Below are positions 38,938 to 46,971 of a stretch of 64,000 nucleotides of DNA, piece after piece. The notes under the pieces were generated by a model. It was not told the origin of the DNA, did not search any database, and was given only the letters and a program-made list of their open reading frames with translations. Source of the stretch: Desulfoluna butyratoxydans (GTDB lineage: Bacteria > Desulfobacterota > Desulfobacteria > Desulfobacterales > Desulfolunaceae); the NCBI RefSeq assembly GCF_900699765.1, contig NZ_CAADHO010000002.1:496001-560000 (forward strand), given 5' to 3'. Made by a program: the position numbers and the translations under genes. How positions within the stretch are numbered: position 1 is the first letter of the stretch; each line of letters begins with the position of its first letter.

Positions 38938-39480
38938 TTAGAGAAGGGTACGGCAGATTGCGTAGTACCACTTGTACCAGTTCTTATCTGATTTCGACCA
39001 ACTATCCTTATGTGTGGACCTACTATACCTGTAGCCTCCATAGTTATAGGTGGTAGGGCCTTTCCTGAAGTGTGTAAAAGGCCTGGAGCTTCCGTAGTAA
39101 AGAAGAGTCCTGTAGGTCGTGAAACTACTTTCTTCAAGCCACGTGTATGTAGATTTATTATATGTGGGGCAGGTGGTGCAGGATTGTTTGTTGCAGTAAC
39201 GCCACGTTGCAGGTTTGGCAGTTGTGCATTTTGAATTTGTAACGGTCACACCATCCGAGCGTCTGCAATAAACCGAGCGAGACTGGCTGCCTGTCCCACA
39301 GGTCTTTGTGCAACCTCCATAGGAACCGGTAAACCAACTATATGAATAACCATCATGTGCCTGACGCCACGTACCGTTGATACGAACGTAGATAAGTTTA
39401 GCCTCTCGCCACGTGCCACTGACTTTGACGTAAGCCCGTGAGAAAGAACGCCATGATTTGTTTATTTTGACGTATGACAT
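38938..39480 (-). CDS. Thrombospondin-type-1-like, Tyr/Trp-rich tail protein
   Basis: 180 aa. Residues 1-40 hold three copies of a short Y-V-K-[IV]-x-G-x-W-R turn (YVKINKSWR, YVKVSGTWR, YVRINGTWR) typical of tail-tip proteins. Residues 47-101 match a TSP1 repeat: Trp49, GGCTKTCGTGSQSRSVYC, and six Cys (57, 61, 72, 85, 96, 101) in TSP1 spacing. The C-terminal 75 residues are exceptionally rich in Tyr, Trp, Ser and Thr. AGAGG precedes the start. Probably a host-binding tip. It lies downstream of the radical SAM genes in the same operon, so it is a second conceivable substrate. Confidence 0.65.
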   Translation of the reverse strand: MSYVKINKSWRSFSRAYVKVSGTWREAKLIYVRINGTWRQAHDGYSYSWFTGSYGGCTKTCGTGSQSRSVYCRRSDGVTVTNSKCTTAKPATWRYCNKQSCTTCPTYNKSTYTWLEESSFTTYRTLLYYGSSRPFTHFRKGPTTYNYGGYRYSRSTHKDSWSKSDKNWYKWYYAICRTLL

Positions 39481-39488
39481 TGAACCTC

Positions 39489-41072
39489 TTATAGATACTG
39501 AAACCAGATATCTCCATCTGCCCCACCTGATGGCGCGGCGGTTGAAACTGTTTTATTGGCCCCGCCCCATTTCGATGCATTTGCAGCGGTTGAAGTAGAA
39601 TCAAGTTTGCCGTTCCAAGTTGCTTTTTCGGTGTCAGTGACGAACCTATGTGTGGAATCTTGAGAGAGGTTGGAGACCGGATCGTCTCGAACAAGTGCTT
39701 TTTTGCCGCCAATGATGAGACCATTACGCGCAAATTGAAAGGCTTTGTCGTAGGCTACAGTATCTCCTACTGCCGCTGCCTTTGGGGCCAAATTGATGAT
39801 AATTGTCCCATCACTTTCAGCGTAGTTAAATGTCATTTTTACCGCACCATCGCCTGCCTTTTTGTAGGTGTCAGCGGTACAGCATCTGTCACAACCCGCC
39901 TTAAAATTAAGATTCCCCCCTCCATCATGGACAGTCACTTTGAAATCACCGTTGTCGAGTGAAATTGGAGTCCCATTGCCTTCAGTGTGGTTGATACCAA
40001 CTGTCGGCTCCCCTTCAAGTACAACTCGCTTGTTGTAACCTTTCCCCGCAAACATATCCCCGTTTACGTACATGGGTTTGTCAAAGTGGAACTTAGGCCG
40101 GTCGGTGTGAATGTGAGCGTAACTGCTGTTGTAAGGGCCGACGTCAATGTGCCCATGAGGGGTGGTGACACGAAGAGGCCCCTCAGAGCGGCCCTGGGTT
40201 AAAGTCGCATTCGCTATTTTAATTCCCCTTGGAATGGTGAGATCTCCGTTGCGGTCAAACTTGAACGACTTGCGAACACCCCAACCATCTTGGAGGCCTG
40301 CCAAGACGTACACATCACTGTCCGCCCCAAGATAAAGATACTCCAAATTTGGATCTGTATTGTTAACGACCTCGTCTCTTTTATCACCAGCAACGATAAC
40401 TATTGAGTCATCTCGGCCCATGGCTACACCACCTCGGGCCGTTATTTGCTTCATGAAAGAGCCGCCATTCGTTCTGACAATGTCGTGACCATTACCTTTT
40501 GAATCAACACGAAAGGCGGTAGTACCTGAAACCCAACTATTCCATGTCATACCACCATCACTGGTCTCTCGAGTGTAACATTGTCCAAGGCAATCAAAAG
40601 CGAGCTGTACCGCATGCGTCGGAGGAATTCGTAGAAGCTGCAAAATTACAGAGTTTTGATTGAATGGCGAATTCGGATTTGACTTACCAACAACAAAGAA
40701 ATGGGTATACATGTCTTGATTGTTAGGCTCTTTGTTTGGCAGGTTGGCGTCACCAAGGCCATGTAGACTTTCAAACCACATCTTAAACGCATCTTTAGTT
40801 ACAGATCGATGGTAGTTGTCCCCAGAGTTACTATTTCGCATGATAACCGCAGCACTTGAATTGATTCTACTATCGTTTACGTAGGTGCTCCGGGGAAGGC
40901 GCATATTAATGTCGCCAGCGTTGGTTCTGCGCGGAATTGTATCTGCTGTCGGGGACGCTGTCACATCGATTTTTTCTACTTTACCTTCGTCCAGTGAGGC
41001 AAAGTTTTCGTTGATGTCCTGGCGGCTATCTGCCAGGCGCTCCCCCTCACCAATCACCTTGAGTGTTGTCAT
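39489..41072 (-). CDS. Phage-type tail fibre protein
   Basis: 527 aa. N-terminal LKVIGEGERLADSRQDINENF matches the N-terminus of the Cys-rich fibre encoded 3.7 kb upstream, and LDSTSTAANASKWGGANKTVS near the end matches that fibre's STAANASKLAGQ. The middle is beta-rich and repetitive (fibre shaft) with a GCDRCCTAD triplet. It ends GGADGDIWFQYL, a common fibre terminus, where the paralogue has a Cys-rich tail. AGGAG precedes the start. Structural receptor-binding role inferred. Confidence 0.8.
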   Translation of the reverse strand: MTTLKVIGEGERLADSRQDINENFASLDEGKVEKIDVTASPTADTIPRRTNAGDINMRLPRSTYVNDSRINSSAAVIMRNSNSGDNYHRSVTKDAFKMWFESLHGLGDANLPNKEPNNQDMYTHFFVVGKSNPNSPFNQNSVILQLLRIPPTHAVQLAFDCLGQCYTRETSDGGMTWNSWVSGTTAFRVDSKGNGHDIVRTNGGSFMKQITARGGVAMGRDDSIVIVAGDKRDEVVNNTDPNLEYLYLGADSDVYVLAGLQDGWGVRKSFKFDRNGDLTIPRGIKIANATLTQGRSEGPLRVTTPHGHIDVGPYNSSYAHIHTDRPKFHFDKPMYVNGDMFAGKGYNKRVVLEGEPTVGINHTEGNGTPISLDNGDFKVTVHDGGGNLNFKAGCDRCCTADTYKKAGDGAVKMTFNYAESDGTIIINLAPKAAAVGDTVAYDKAFQFARNGLIIGGKKALVRDDPVSNLSQDSTHRFVTDTEKATWNGKLDSTSTAANASKWGGANKTVSTAAPSGGADGDIWFQYL

Positions 41073-41080
41073 TTAAACTC

Positions 41081-42214
41081 CTAATTTTCCAAGCCACGCA
41101 GGCCGTTTGCAAAATACATCCGAGCGATGGTCTGGCCGTAGGTCCAGCCACACATACGCTTTTCATCCAGATATTTTTGTGGGTCGTTGTCATATTCGTA
41201 GGGGATTGCCACGCACGCAGAACAGTACTGAGCCACAGGGCAGCTCTGGCATTCATCCGGAAGGGCTTTGTACTGGGTGATAATCTGCTCTTTGAGAAAG
41301 TGGTTGCAGGGAACGATTTCACCTTTGTTCAGGATACCGACGTGCATGTCGTCCCGATCCATGGTGCAGAATCGGTTGCAGCCATAGATCTTGCGATCAA
41401 AACCAAGGCAGGTCATGTGCTCGGTACTGCCGCAGGCGTTTCTGCCTTCGTTACCGTGGCCAAGGGAGGTTTGGTAGTTCATCCCCTCGATATCCTCAAA
41501 CCCGTTGAGTTGAAAAACCTTCACTTTATCCTGCAGGTTGTTTTTGAAGAGGTATTCGCCAACATCAATGAGCTGTCGGGCTACCTTCATGCCGAAGACC
41601 TGGTCGTAGGTGCCTTCGAAAATCAGGTTCGCCCCAATATCAATAAAACCGAGGTCAATCAAGCTGATGACGCTCTTTGCGTAATCGTCAAACGTGTCTT
41701 TGGTGAAGGTAGCTTTGACACCGATCCGGTGTGGACAGTAGTTTTCGAAAAGCCAATTTGCGCCGGCCACAACGTCGTCATACGAACCTTTGCGAGACGT
41801 TTTATAAACCCGATGCTTGTCGTGGTTCTCTTTGAGGCCGTCAATGGAGAGGCCGACGTGGAGGTCGTGCTTGTATTTCAGGAGAAATTCCTGGACGTCG
41901 GGGGTGGTAATGAGCGTACCGTTCGTCGAAATGGACGCACCATTGAAGCCGACTTCATATTTCTCGCAAAGCATCTTCGCGTGATCGATGGATAATGCGA
42001 GAAGTTCGGGATACATCAGGCACTCACCGCCCACAAAGGTTACATTCACGTCGAAGTCTTTCTCCTTATCCCGTTCAAAACATGCTTCCAGGAACTCCCG
42101 GATATCTTCGATTTTGTTGACCTTTTTGCACTTTTTCTCGTAACAGTACGAGCAGTCCAGGTTGCAGTTGAGATTTGTCAGGATCTGGTACTCTTTGGGG
42201 ATGGAATTTGTCAT
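41081..42214 (-). CDS. Radical SAM/SPASM peptide-maturase-like enzyme (third of three)
   Basis: 377 aa. CNLDCSYC (Cys17, 21, 24) binds the SAM 4Fe-4S cluster; FVGGECLM is the GGE motif; ISTNGT and GLSIDG follow. The C-terminal SPASM region has CGSTEHMTCLGFDRKIYGC, NRFC, VPCN, then CQSCPVAQYCSAC and a last RMC, enough for two auxiliary clusters. This architecture is that of sactionine/ranthipeptide and anSME-type enzymes. It starts 8 bp after the second radical SAM gene and ends 8 bp before a fibre gene. Action on the Cys-rich fibre is inferred from context. Confidence 0.88.
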   Translation of the reverse strand: MTNSIPKEYQILTNLNCNLDCSYCYEKKCKKVNKIEDIREFLEACFERDKEKDFDVNVTFVGGECLMYPELLALSIDHAKMLCEKYEVGFNGASISTNGTLITTPDVQEFLLKYKHDLHVGLSIDGLKENHDKHRVYKTSRKGSYDDVVAGANWLFENYCPHRIGVKATFTKDTFDDYAKSVISLIDLGFIDIGANLIFEGTYDQVFGMKVARQLIDVGEYLFKNNLQDKVKVFQLNGFEDIEGMNYQTSLGHGNEGRNACGSTEHMTCLGFDRKIYGCNRFCTMDRDDMHVGILNKGEIVPCNHFLKEQIITQYKALPDECQSCPVAQYCSACVAIPYEYDNDPQKYLDEKRMCGWTYGQTIARMYFANGLRGLEN

Positions 42215-42222
42215 GGTATGTC

Positions 42223-43128
42223 CTACGTCAAGAGGTTATTGGTGAGTTGGCATGCAAAGGAGGCTTTTAATGTACCTTTAGATGCAAATTCGCCTGCAGC
42301 CTCAGGGAAAATGTTTGCGAGTTGGCATCGGGTATGTAGCGAGCAATCTCGGCAACAGGCCGGCATGCATGGCCACATTCTTTCGGGTATCGATTTTAGA
42401 GAGGTCACATACCCCAGGGAGAACCGGGAGCCGCGTTTAAAGCTATAAGAAAGCTCTCCGTTTACGTGGAGCCGAAGCTTGGGCGGTTTGAAGCTGTATT
42501 CCCGGCTAAGATCTTGGATTACCTCTTGAGGGATGCCTGCAAGGGCCTTAGCGAATGGGGTTGATTCGAATTTGCAAGGATCATCAGAGATCAAGACGCA
42601 GTAGTCAATGTTGGCTTGCAGCTCGTTGGCCAGCGATTGGTATTTTGCCAATCCCACCGTCCAAGGACCGACTGTATGGAGAAGTGAGGCCGACATAAAG
42701 CTTCGGGCGTTCCGGAGGTTGGAAATAAGGCTCGCCTGATGCTTGCGAGTCATCCCTCTGGGATTACACTCGTCAAGATCAAGAGAGTCCAGAGAGGTAA
42801 TGACCCCCATATTTACTGTTGCTAAACGATGCAGGAAGTCGAAATCCAGTAGTTTTCCGTTGGTGACAACAAAAAACTGGATCCCCGGGTAGGCTCCGAT
42901 GATTTTCCAAAGAAACTTTTTGTAGAGGAGGCACTCCCCCCCGTAAAAAAAAACCTTTCGGGGGGTCACCAACTCCATGGCCAGGTCAACATCTTCTCTG
43001 GAGATCCTCCCCGGGAGCCGGTTTTTGAGGTAACAGTATGAGCAGCGCATGTTGCATTGTTCGGTGATGTGAATTGCGAGTGATTCAGACTGCGAAGTAG
43101 CGGTTGAGGATCTTTCGGTAGAGGGCAT
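42223..43128 (-). CDS. Radical SAM enzyme with reduced C-terminal Cys motif (second of three)
   Basis: 301 aa from ATG 43128 (AAGAG upstream). CNMRCSYC (Cys25, 29, 32), FFYGGECLL and TSLDSLDL mark the radical SAM barrel. The C-terminus has CMPACCRDCSLHTRC, a C-x2-C-x5-C twitch/SPASM-like motif, but fewer Cys than the third enzyme. It overlaps the first radical SAM gene by 44 bp, indicating coupled translation. A longer frame to 43197 lacks homologous sequence. Confidence 0.85.
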   Translation of the reverse strand: MPSTERSSTATSQSESLAIHITEQCNMRCSYCYLKNRLPGRISREDVDLAMELVTPRKVFFYGGECLLYKKFLWKIIGAYPGIQFFVVTNGKLLDFDFLHRLATVNMGVITSLDSLDLDECNPRGMTRKHQASLISNLRNARSFMSASLLHTVGPWTVGLAKYQSLANELQANIDYCVLISDDPCKFESTPFAKALAGIPQEVIQDLSREYSFKPPKLRLHVNGELSYSFKRGSRFSLGYVTSLKSIPERMWPCMPACCRDCSLHTRCQLANIFPEAAGEFASKGTLKASFACQLTNNLLT

Positions 43129-43909
43129 AATTCTCTTTTCCCATGCTGTTTTCAAAAAGCGAACAGCCCTCAACGATGTTGTGATTCCCCTGAACATCAG
43201 CCAGGGTGGTCATGGATCCGTCGGCGTTCATAACGTGGCTTTCAGAACAGTCACAGCAGTTTCTGTTGGTGCCGGAGAGGAAGAGCCAGCTAAGATCTCC
43301 GGCATACCAGCGGTAGAGCTTATCTAAGCTGACTTCGAAATTCATCAGATGCTTTGCACCGAACTCATCCAAGGTGGTGTAGTCGGGCGAGACGTGAATC
43401 CTGAGGGGGCTGAAAACTTCTTTCAACATGGCAGTCTCTGTGGCAAACTCACCCTCATCAAGAGTAACAATCTTTCGGATGTCGAGTCTGTCGATTTCTT
43501 TGAGGTGGCCAATCACTTTGGGGCCGGCAGCAGCCTTGGAGGAGATTTCAGCCAGGGACTTTTCACCGCCGTTGACGGAGTTTGTTGAGAGGGTTATTTT
43601 CACGCATTTTTCATTAAAGAAGTCGACAAGTCCGGGGCTAAGCTGCGTACCGTTCGTGATGACCGTCACCCGTGTTTCTGGCGTCATTTCGTTGATAATT
43701 TTGACCAGTCGAGTGACGTATTCTGGAATCAACAGGGGTTCGCCACCCATGATCGAAACGAATTCGTAGTTGTACTTAGCGAGATGCCTCTGGAGGGGCT
43801 CTCGCAGATCGATACAGGGGTATTGTTTCTGCGTCCGCTGAATGCAATATGAACAAGACATGTTGCATTCAGCGAACAGCTTGATAGACAGGCTGGTTCG
43901 CTGAATCAT
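43085..43909 (-). CDS. Radical SAM enzyme (first of three)
   Basis: 274 aa. CNMSCSYC (Cys15, 19, 22), SIMGGEPLL, VITNGTQ and TLSTNSVNGG follow the radical SAM fold. The C-terminal part carries NCCDCSES ... VEGCSLF, perhaps one auxiliary cluster. AGGTAG precedes ATG 43909, directly after the stop of the unknown 277-aa protein. Three different radical SAM enzymes in a row suggest several modifications on one substrate or partner subunits. Confidence 0.85.
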   Translation of the reverse strand: MIQRTSLSIKLFAECNMSCSYCIQRTQKQYPCIDLREPLQRHLAKYNYEFVSIMGGEPLLIPEYVTRLVKIINEMTPETRVTVITNGTQLSPGLVDFFNEKCVKITLSTNSVNGGEKSLAEISSKAAAGPKVIGHLKEIDRLDIRKIVTLDEGEFATETAMLKEVFSPLRIHVSPDYTTLDEFGAKHLMNFEVSLDKLYRWYAGDLSWLFLSGTNRNCCDCSESHVMNADGSMTTLADVQGNHNIVEGCSLFENSMGKENYALYRKILNRYFAV

Positions 43910-43914
43910 GTTTA

Positions 43915-44748
43915 CTACCTTAGTGTTTTGAGACGTGCGCCGAGGGCGCGGTGGCGAGAGTCGACACGAGCGAGGCTGGCATGTGACATCTCAGTTTCAA
44001 GGAAGCCTGAAAGGAGAGTTTGTTGCTCCTCGGTCATGTCGTTCTGGACGAGTTGCAGAAGGAATGTAACGAGCTTGACCAAGTCGGCAATTGCCGCGCT
44101 GTCGTTGCCGACAATACGGTGTGCCTCGTACTGGCATTTTAGTCTGAAGAAGTTACGTTTGGCCACTTCATCTGGGACATGTACAAACCCCTTTTGATCG
44201 AAGTCGTAACTGTAGGCAAAATGAAAGGCGATGAGGTCAGCCATCTCCTCGCTTTCTGGGGCCAGGTGAACTTCTAAAGCTGTGTCGGCATCCTGGCCGT
44301 TCTCTATCACCGTGTACATTCCGAGGCTGTTTTGCTTACTTAAGTCTATGTGGCTAAAATTGCCGTATATATCGACGACCGGAACGTAGCGGCTACCTTC
44401 GACGGAGGCAGACTGGATCAAGAAGGAATCATGCTGTGCAGACAGTACTTCGAGGTTACCTCCGGCATTTGAGAACACTCTCCGTTCTGATAGAGGTGTT
44501 TTTAGAAACTCAGCAACCGGCCTTGCTTCTGAACTCTCGGGGGCGTGATGAATTGCTATGGATTTGTAACGAGTCCAATCTAATGTGTTGTCGGCCATCG
44601 TAGCATTGGTCGCCGTTTTAACCGAATCAGCCTTAACCTCATCAACCAGGTCAATAACATGTTTGACGAGGCTCGAAAGAAACTCATCATAGGTGGCAAA
44701 AGCATAACAAATCGTTGGAAGATTTTGAATTGCGTGTTTAAATTTCAA
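43915..44748 (-). CDS. Unknown protein between Cys-rich fibre and radical SAM genes
   Basis: 277 aa. TTG 44748 is the likely start: the TAG of the upstream gene is part of TAGGAGG, 5 bp before this codon. No family recognised. It begins KFKHAIQNLPTICYAFATYD; the middle is mixed alpha/beta (HLAPESEEMADLIAFHF) and the C-terminus helical (TEEQQTLLSGFLETEMSH). Translational coupling to the Cys-rich fibre and position before the maturases make a chaperone, recognition subunit or fibre partner plausible. It has only two Cys, so it is not itself an obvious substrate. Confidence 0.75.
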   Translation of the reverse strand: MKFKHAIQNLPTICYAFATYDEFLSSLVKHVIDLVDEVKADSVKTATNATMADNTLDWTRYKSIAIHHAPESSEARPVAEFLKTPLSERRVFSNAGGNLEVLSAQHDSFLIQSASVEGSRYVPVVDIYGNFSHIDLSKQNSLGMYTVIENGQDADTALEVHLAPESEEMADLIAFHFAYSYDFDQKGFVHVPDEVAKRNFFRLKCQYEAHRIVGNDSAAIADLVKLVTFLLQLVQNDMTEEQQTLLSGFLETEMSHASLARVDSRHRALGARLKTLR

Positions 44749-44756
44749 TTTTCCTC

Positions 44757-45530
44757 CTAATGATCGCGGCAACCAGAACAATCACCACTACAACCAGTAC
44801 ATCTACCTGTACATGAGCTGCATCCGGTGCATGCGGTACATTTATTAGAACATCCGCCAGTGCAATACGTCGAACACGTCCAGGAACATCCTGAACAGCG
44901 ATAGTAACCCGAGGTCTGCCCTGCAAGCTTTGAGGCGTTCGCTGCTGTTGAACCAGCTCCGAGTTTTGATGCGATCGCAGTGTTGATTGTACTCAACTTT
45001 GAATTGATCTCCGACTCGGTGTAATACCTGGAGTCATGGGAGTGGTCGACATTGGACTTTGTGTCCAACTTCGTTTCAACCTCTTCCCTGGTATAGTGCT
45101 CCGGGTGACTGTGGCCGACGTCTGATTTTGTTTCAAGCTTCTGAGTTACTTCGGTTTCAGTGAAGTAGCGATCATCATGGGCATGATTCTTGGCAGCCTT
45201 CTCAGCAAGCAGAAGGTTCACTTCGTCTTCGGTGTAATAGGTGTCGTCATGGCTATGACCAACATCGCTTTTCTGCGCGAGTAGAGTATTTATCTCGCCT
45301 TCCGTAAAATAACGTTCGTCATGGTTGTGAAGCGCAGGATCGGGCTTCCAAGCATCCTGATCGTAGGTTTCCCAATGACCATCCTTGAAAATTCTCTGAC
45401 CCTGGACTGGGTTGTCCGGGTAGGTCGATCCGGCAAAGTTGCTTTTGAGCTGCTGGAAGTTGTGGTTAATGTCGGGCCGCGACTCGGAAACGATGTCGTC
45501 GGGCTGGATTACTTTTAAATCTTTTGTCAT
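44757..45530 (-). CDS. Tail fibre with 13-cysteine C-terminal tail, candidate RiPP-like substrate
   Basis: 257 aa. N-terminus LKVIQPDDIVSESRPDINHNF is shared with the fibre at 39489-41072. Residues about 65-175 hold five phage-tail repeats of the form H-x-H-D-x-x-Y-x-T-E-x-E-V, then a short STAANASKLAGQ hinge. The last 46 residues contain 13 Cys (212, 215, 219, 223, 227, 231, 234, 237, 240, 244, 247, 251, 254), each followed mostly by Ser or Thr, with 2-3 residues between. This pattern resembles Cys-rich ranthipeptide/sactipeptide cores. CGGAGG precedes the start. The three radical SAM genes follow within 850 bp. Confidence 0.8.
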   Translation of the reverse strand: MTKDLKVIQPDDIVSESRPDINHNFQQLKSNFAGSTYPDNPVQGQRIFKDGHWETYDQDAWKPDPALHNHDERYFTEGEINTLLAQKSDVGHSHDDTYYTEDEVNLLLAEKAAKNHAHDDRYFTETEVTQKLETKSDVGHSHPEHYTREEVETKLDTKSNVDHSHDSRYYTESEINSKLSTINTAIASKLGAGSTAANASKLAGQTSGYYRCSGCSWTCSTYCTGGCSNKCTACTGCSSCTGRCTGCSGDCSGCRDH

Positions 45531-45546
45531 TCATCCTCCGATGAGG

Positions 45547-46503
45547 TTAATATCCCTTGGCTTGCCAGTTCACAGAGCCATCGGCATTGGTGTCATCCAC
45601 TTTTCTGAGTCGAATTTCAAAGCCGGTTTTGTCGGTTGAAACGACCTCTGGTATGGCAAAATCATTACAGGTTCGAACGGTGGGCGTGACGATGGGTGGC
45701 GAGGTAAATTTTCTGTTAAACTCAACACGCTGGACTCCGGAGACAACTGCGGTGCCGGCGTCAATAACATCCTCGACATCACAAACGATCACTTCCTGCT
45801 CAAGGCGGGTTTCTGTCTGGCCGCCTGGGGTGTTGTCTTTGACAGACAGGCGGATGAGCGCATCCTGGTACTCATATTCGCCATCCACAAATGGCCTCCA
45901 GGGAACCATGCCGGCGGGATAGTCGTTTTTCGCGAAATTCTCAGCAGACACCCCCGTCATGTCTTCTGTTACAAGGGAAACATCCGAAGTCACCCCTGAT
46001 AAGAATGGCTTAATGAAGGCATCCCGGATGGAGATTTTCGAACCTGCGGGTTTGGCTACCTGCTTTGCTATCGAGTCTGCAATGGACACCGTTTCATAGT
46101 AGTTTCGACTGTAGTCGGTGGGGTCTGTTTCAACCTCGGCTACCGCCACACTTTCTCCGCGGTTCAATGCAATATATTTCGCCGTGATGTCGCTAAGCTC
46201 GCAAATCTCGGCACATGGCTTGTTTGTTTGCTTGATGATCTCTTCGCCTACCGTTACCCGCGTGGCATGAGATCGCATAAACGTGGTTTCTCTTGCAAAG
46301 TCGTCATGTACCGCCAGGTCTTCGGTGAAAGGCAGGAAGATCTCTTTGGCAGTCGAGTCCGATAACGTCGCAGTCTCCGAGATATCAAGGACATGATGGA
46401 TTGAGTTGGCAGCCTCCCATGTAAAGAGACTGTCACCCCAGGTCGTCAGCGCACCGCCCCATTCGATATGATGAGGGTATTGTGAGGTTACAGCAGTGCC
46501 CAT
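45547..46503 (-). CDS. Tail tip/fibre structural protein
   Basis: 318 aa. The middle has repeated VxDxxxKxxxxP-type turns (VSIADSIAKQVAKPAG, ISIRDAFIKPFLSG). The C-terminal domain reads RVEFNRKFTSPPIVTPTVRTC and ends VNWQAKGY, a beta-sandwich common at the end of tail proteins and likely carbohydrate-binding. AGGA precedes the start. It sits between the J-like tip and the fibre genes. Confidence 0.65.
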   Translation of the reverse strand: MGTAVTSQYPHHIEWGGALTTWGDSLFTWEAANSIHHVLDISETATLSDSTAKEIFLPFTEDLAVHDDFARETTFMRSHATRVTVGEEIIKQTNKPCAEICELSDITAKYIALNRGESVAVAEVETDPTDYSRNYYETVSIADSIAKQVAKPAGSKISIRDAFIKPFLSGVTSDVSLVTEDMTGVSAENFAKNDYPAGMVPWRPFVDGEYEYQDALIRLSVKDNTPGGQTETRLEQEVIVCDVEDVIDAGTAVVSGVQRVEFNRKFTSPPIVTPTVRTCNDFAIPEVVSTDKTGFEIRLRKVDDTNADGSVNWQAKGY

Positions 46504-46511
46504 TTACATTC

Positions 46512-46970
46512 CTATGCGAAGGTGAAGGTAAAGGTGACGGTCAGGACATCGTTCAATTCTTTGTTGATGACGCCAAAAGTGAGTCGATCCAGAAATGTCG
46601 AGCTTTCGTTTCCAGCGGAATTGTTAGTGACACCGGCCTCTTTAATGGCTCCGGAGGCCTCTCCTGCCTCAAAGGTGGTTGTCAAAGTAAATGATTTGGT
46701 GCCACCGGCATGGGCGTAAGTCGCTTCCTTAATGCCGATTTGCCCGAGAAGGCCTTCCTGGGTGGGTGCTGCGGTTGTAGAATCGTTTCCAACAGCGATA
46801 TATTTCATAATGTTGGGACGGCCGGAGGGGCTGGCGAGTGCGTTGCAAATGAAGTCGAAACCTTCATTGAGAATGAGGTTTTTCTCTTCGAATTCATGCA
46901 CATCTCCATTGGGCTTGATGAGTGTGGCATTCATTACGCCGCACAGGCGCAGTTCGTGTTCTTTCAGCAT
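46512..46970 (-). CDS. Small tail-fibre-like protein
   Basis: 152 aa. Starts with a KPNGDVHEFEEKNLILNEG beta-hairpin region and has MKYIAVGNDSTTAAPTQEGL, a motif seen in short phage fibre or baseplate-attached proteins. AGGAG precedes ATG 46970, which overlaps the end region of the J-like gene. Probably a tip decoration. Confidence 0.6.
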   Translation of the reverse strand: MLKEHELRLCGVMNATLIKPNGDVHEFEEKNLILNEGFDFICNALASPSGRPNIMKYIAVGNDSTTAAPTQEGLLGQIGIKEATYAHAGGTKSFTLTTTFEAGEASGAIKEAGVTNNSAGNESSTFLDRLTFGVINKELNDVLTVTFTFTFA

Positions 46971-46971
46971 T

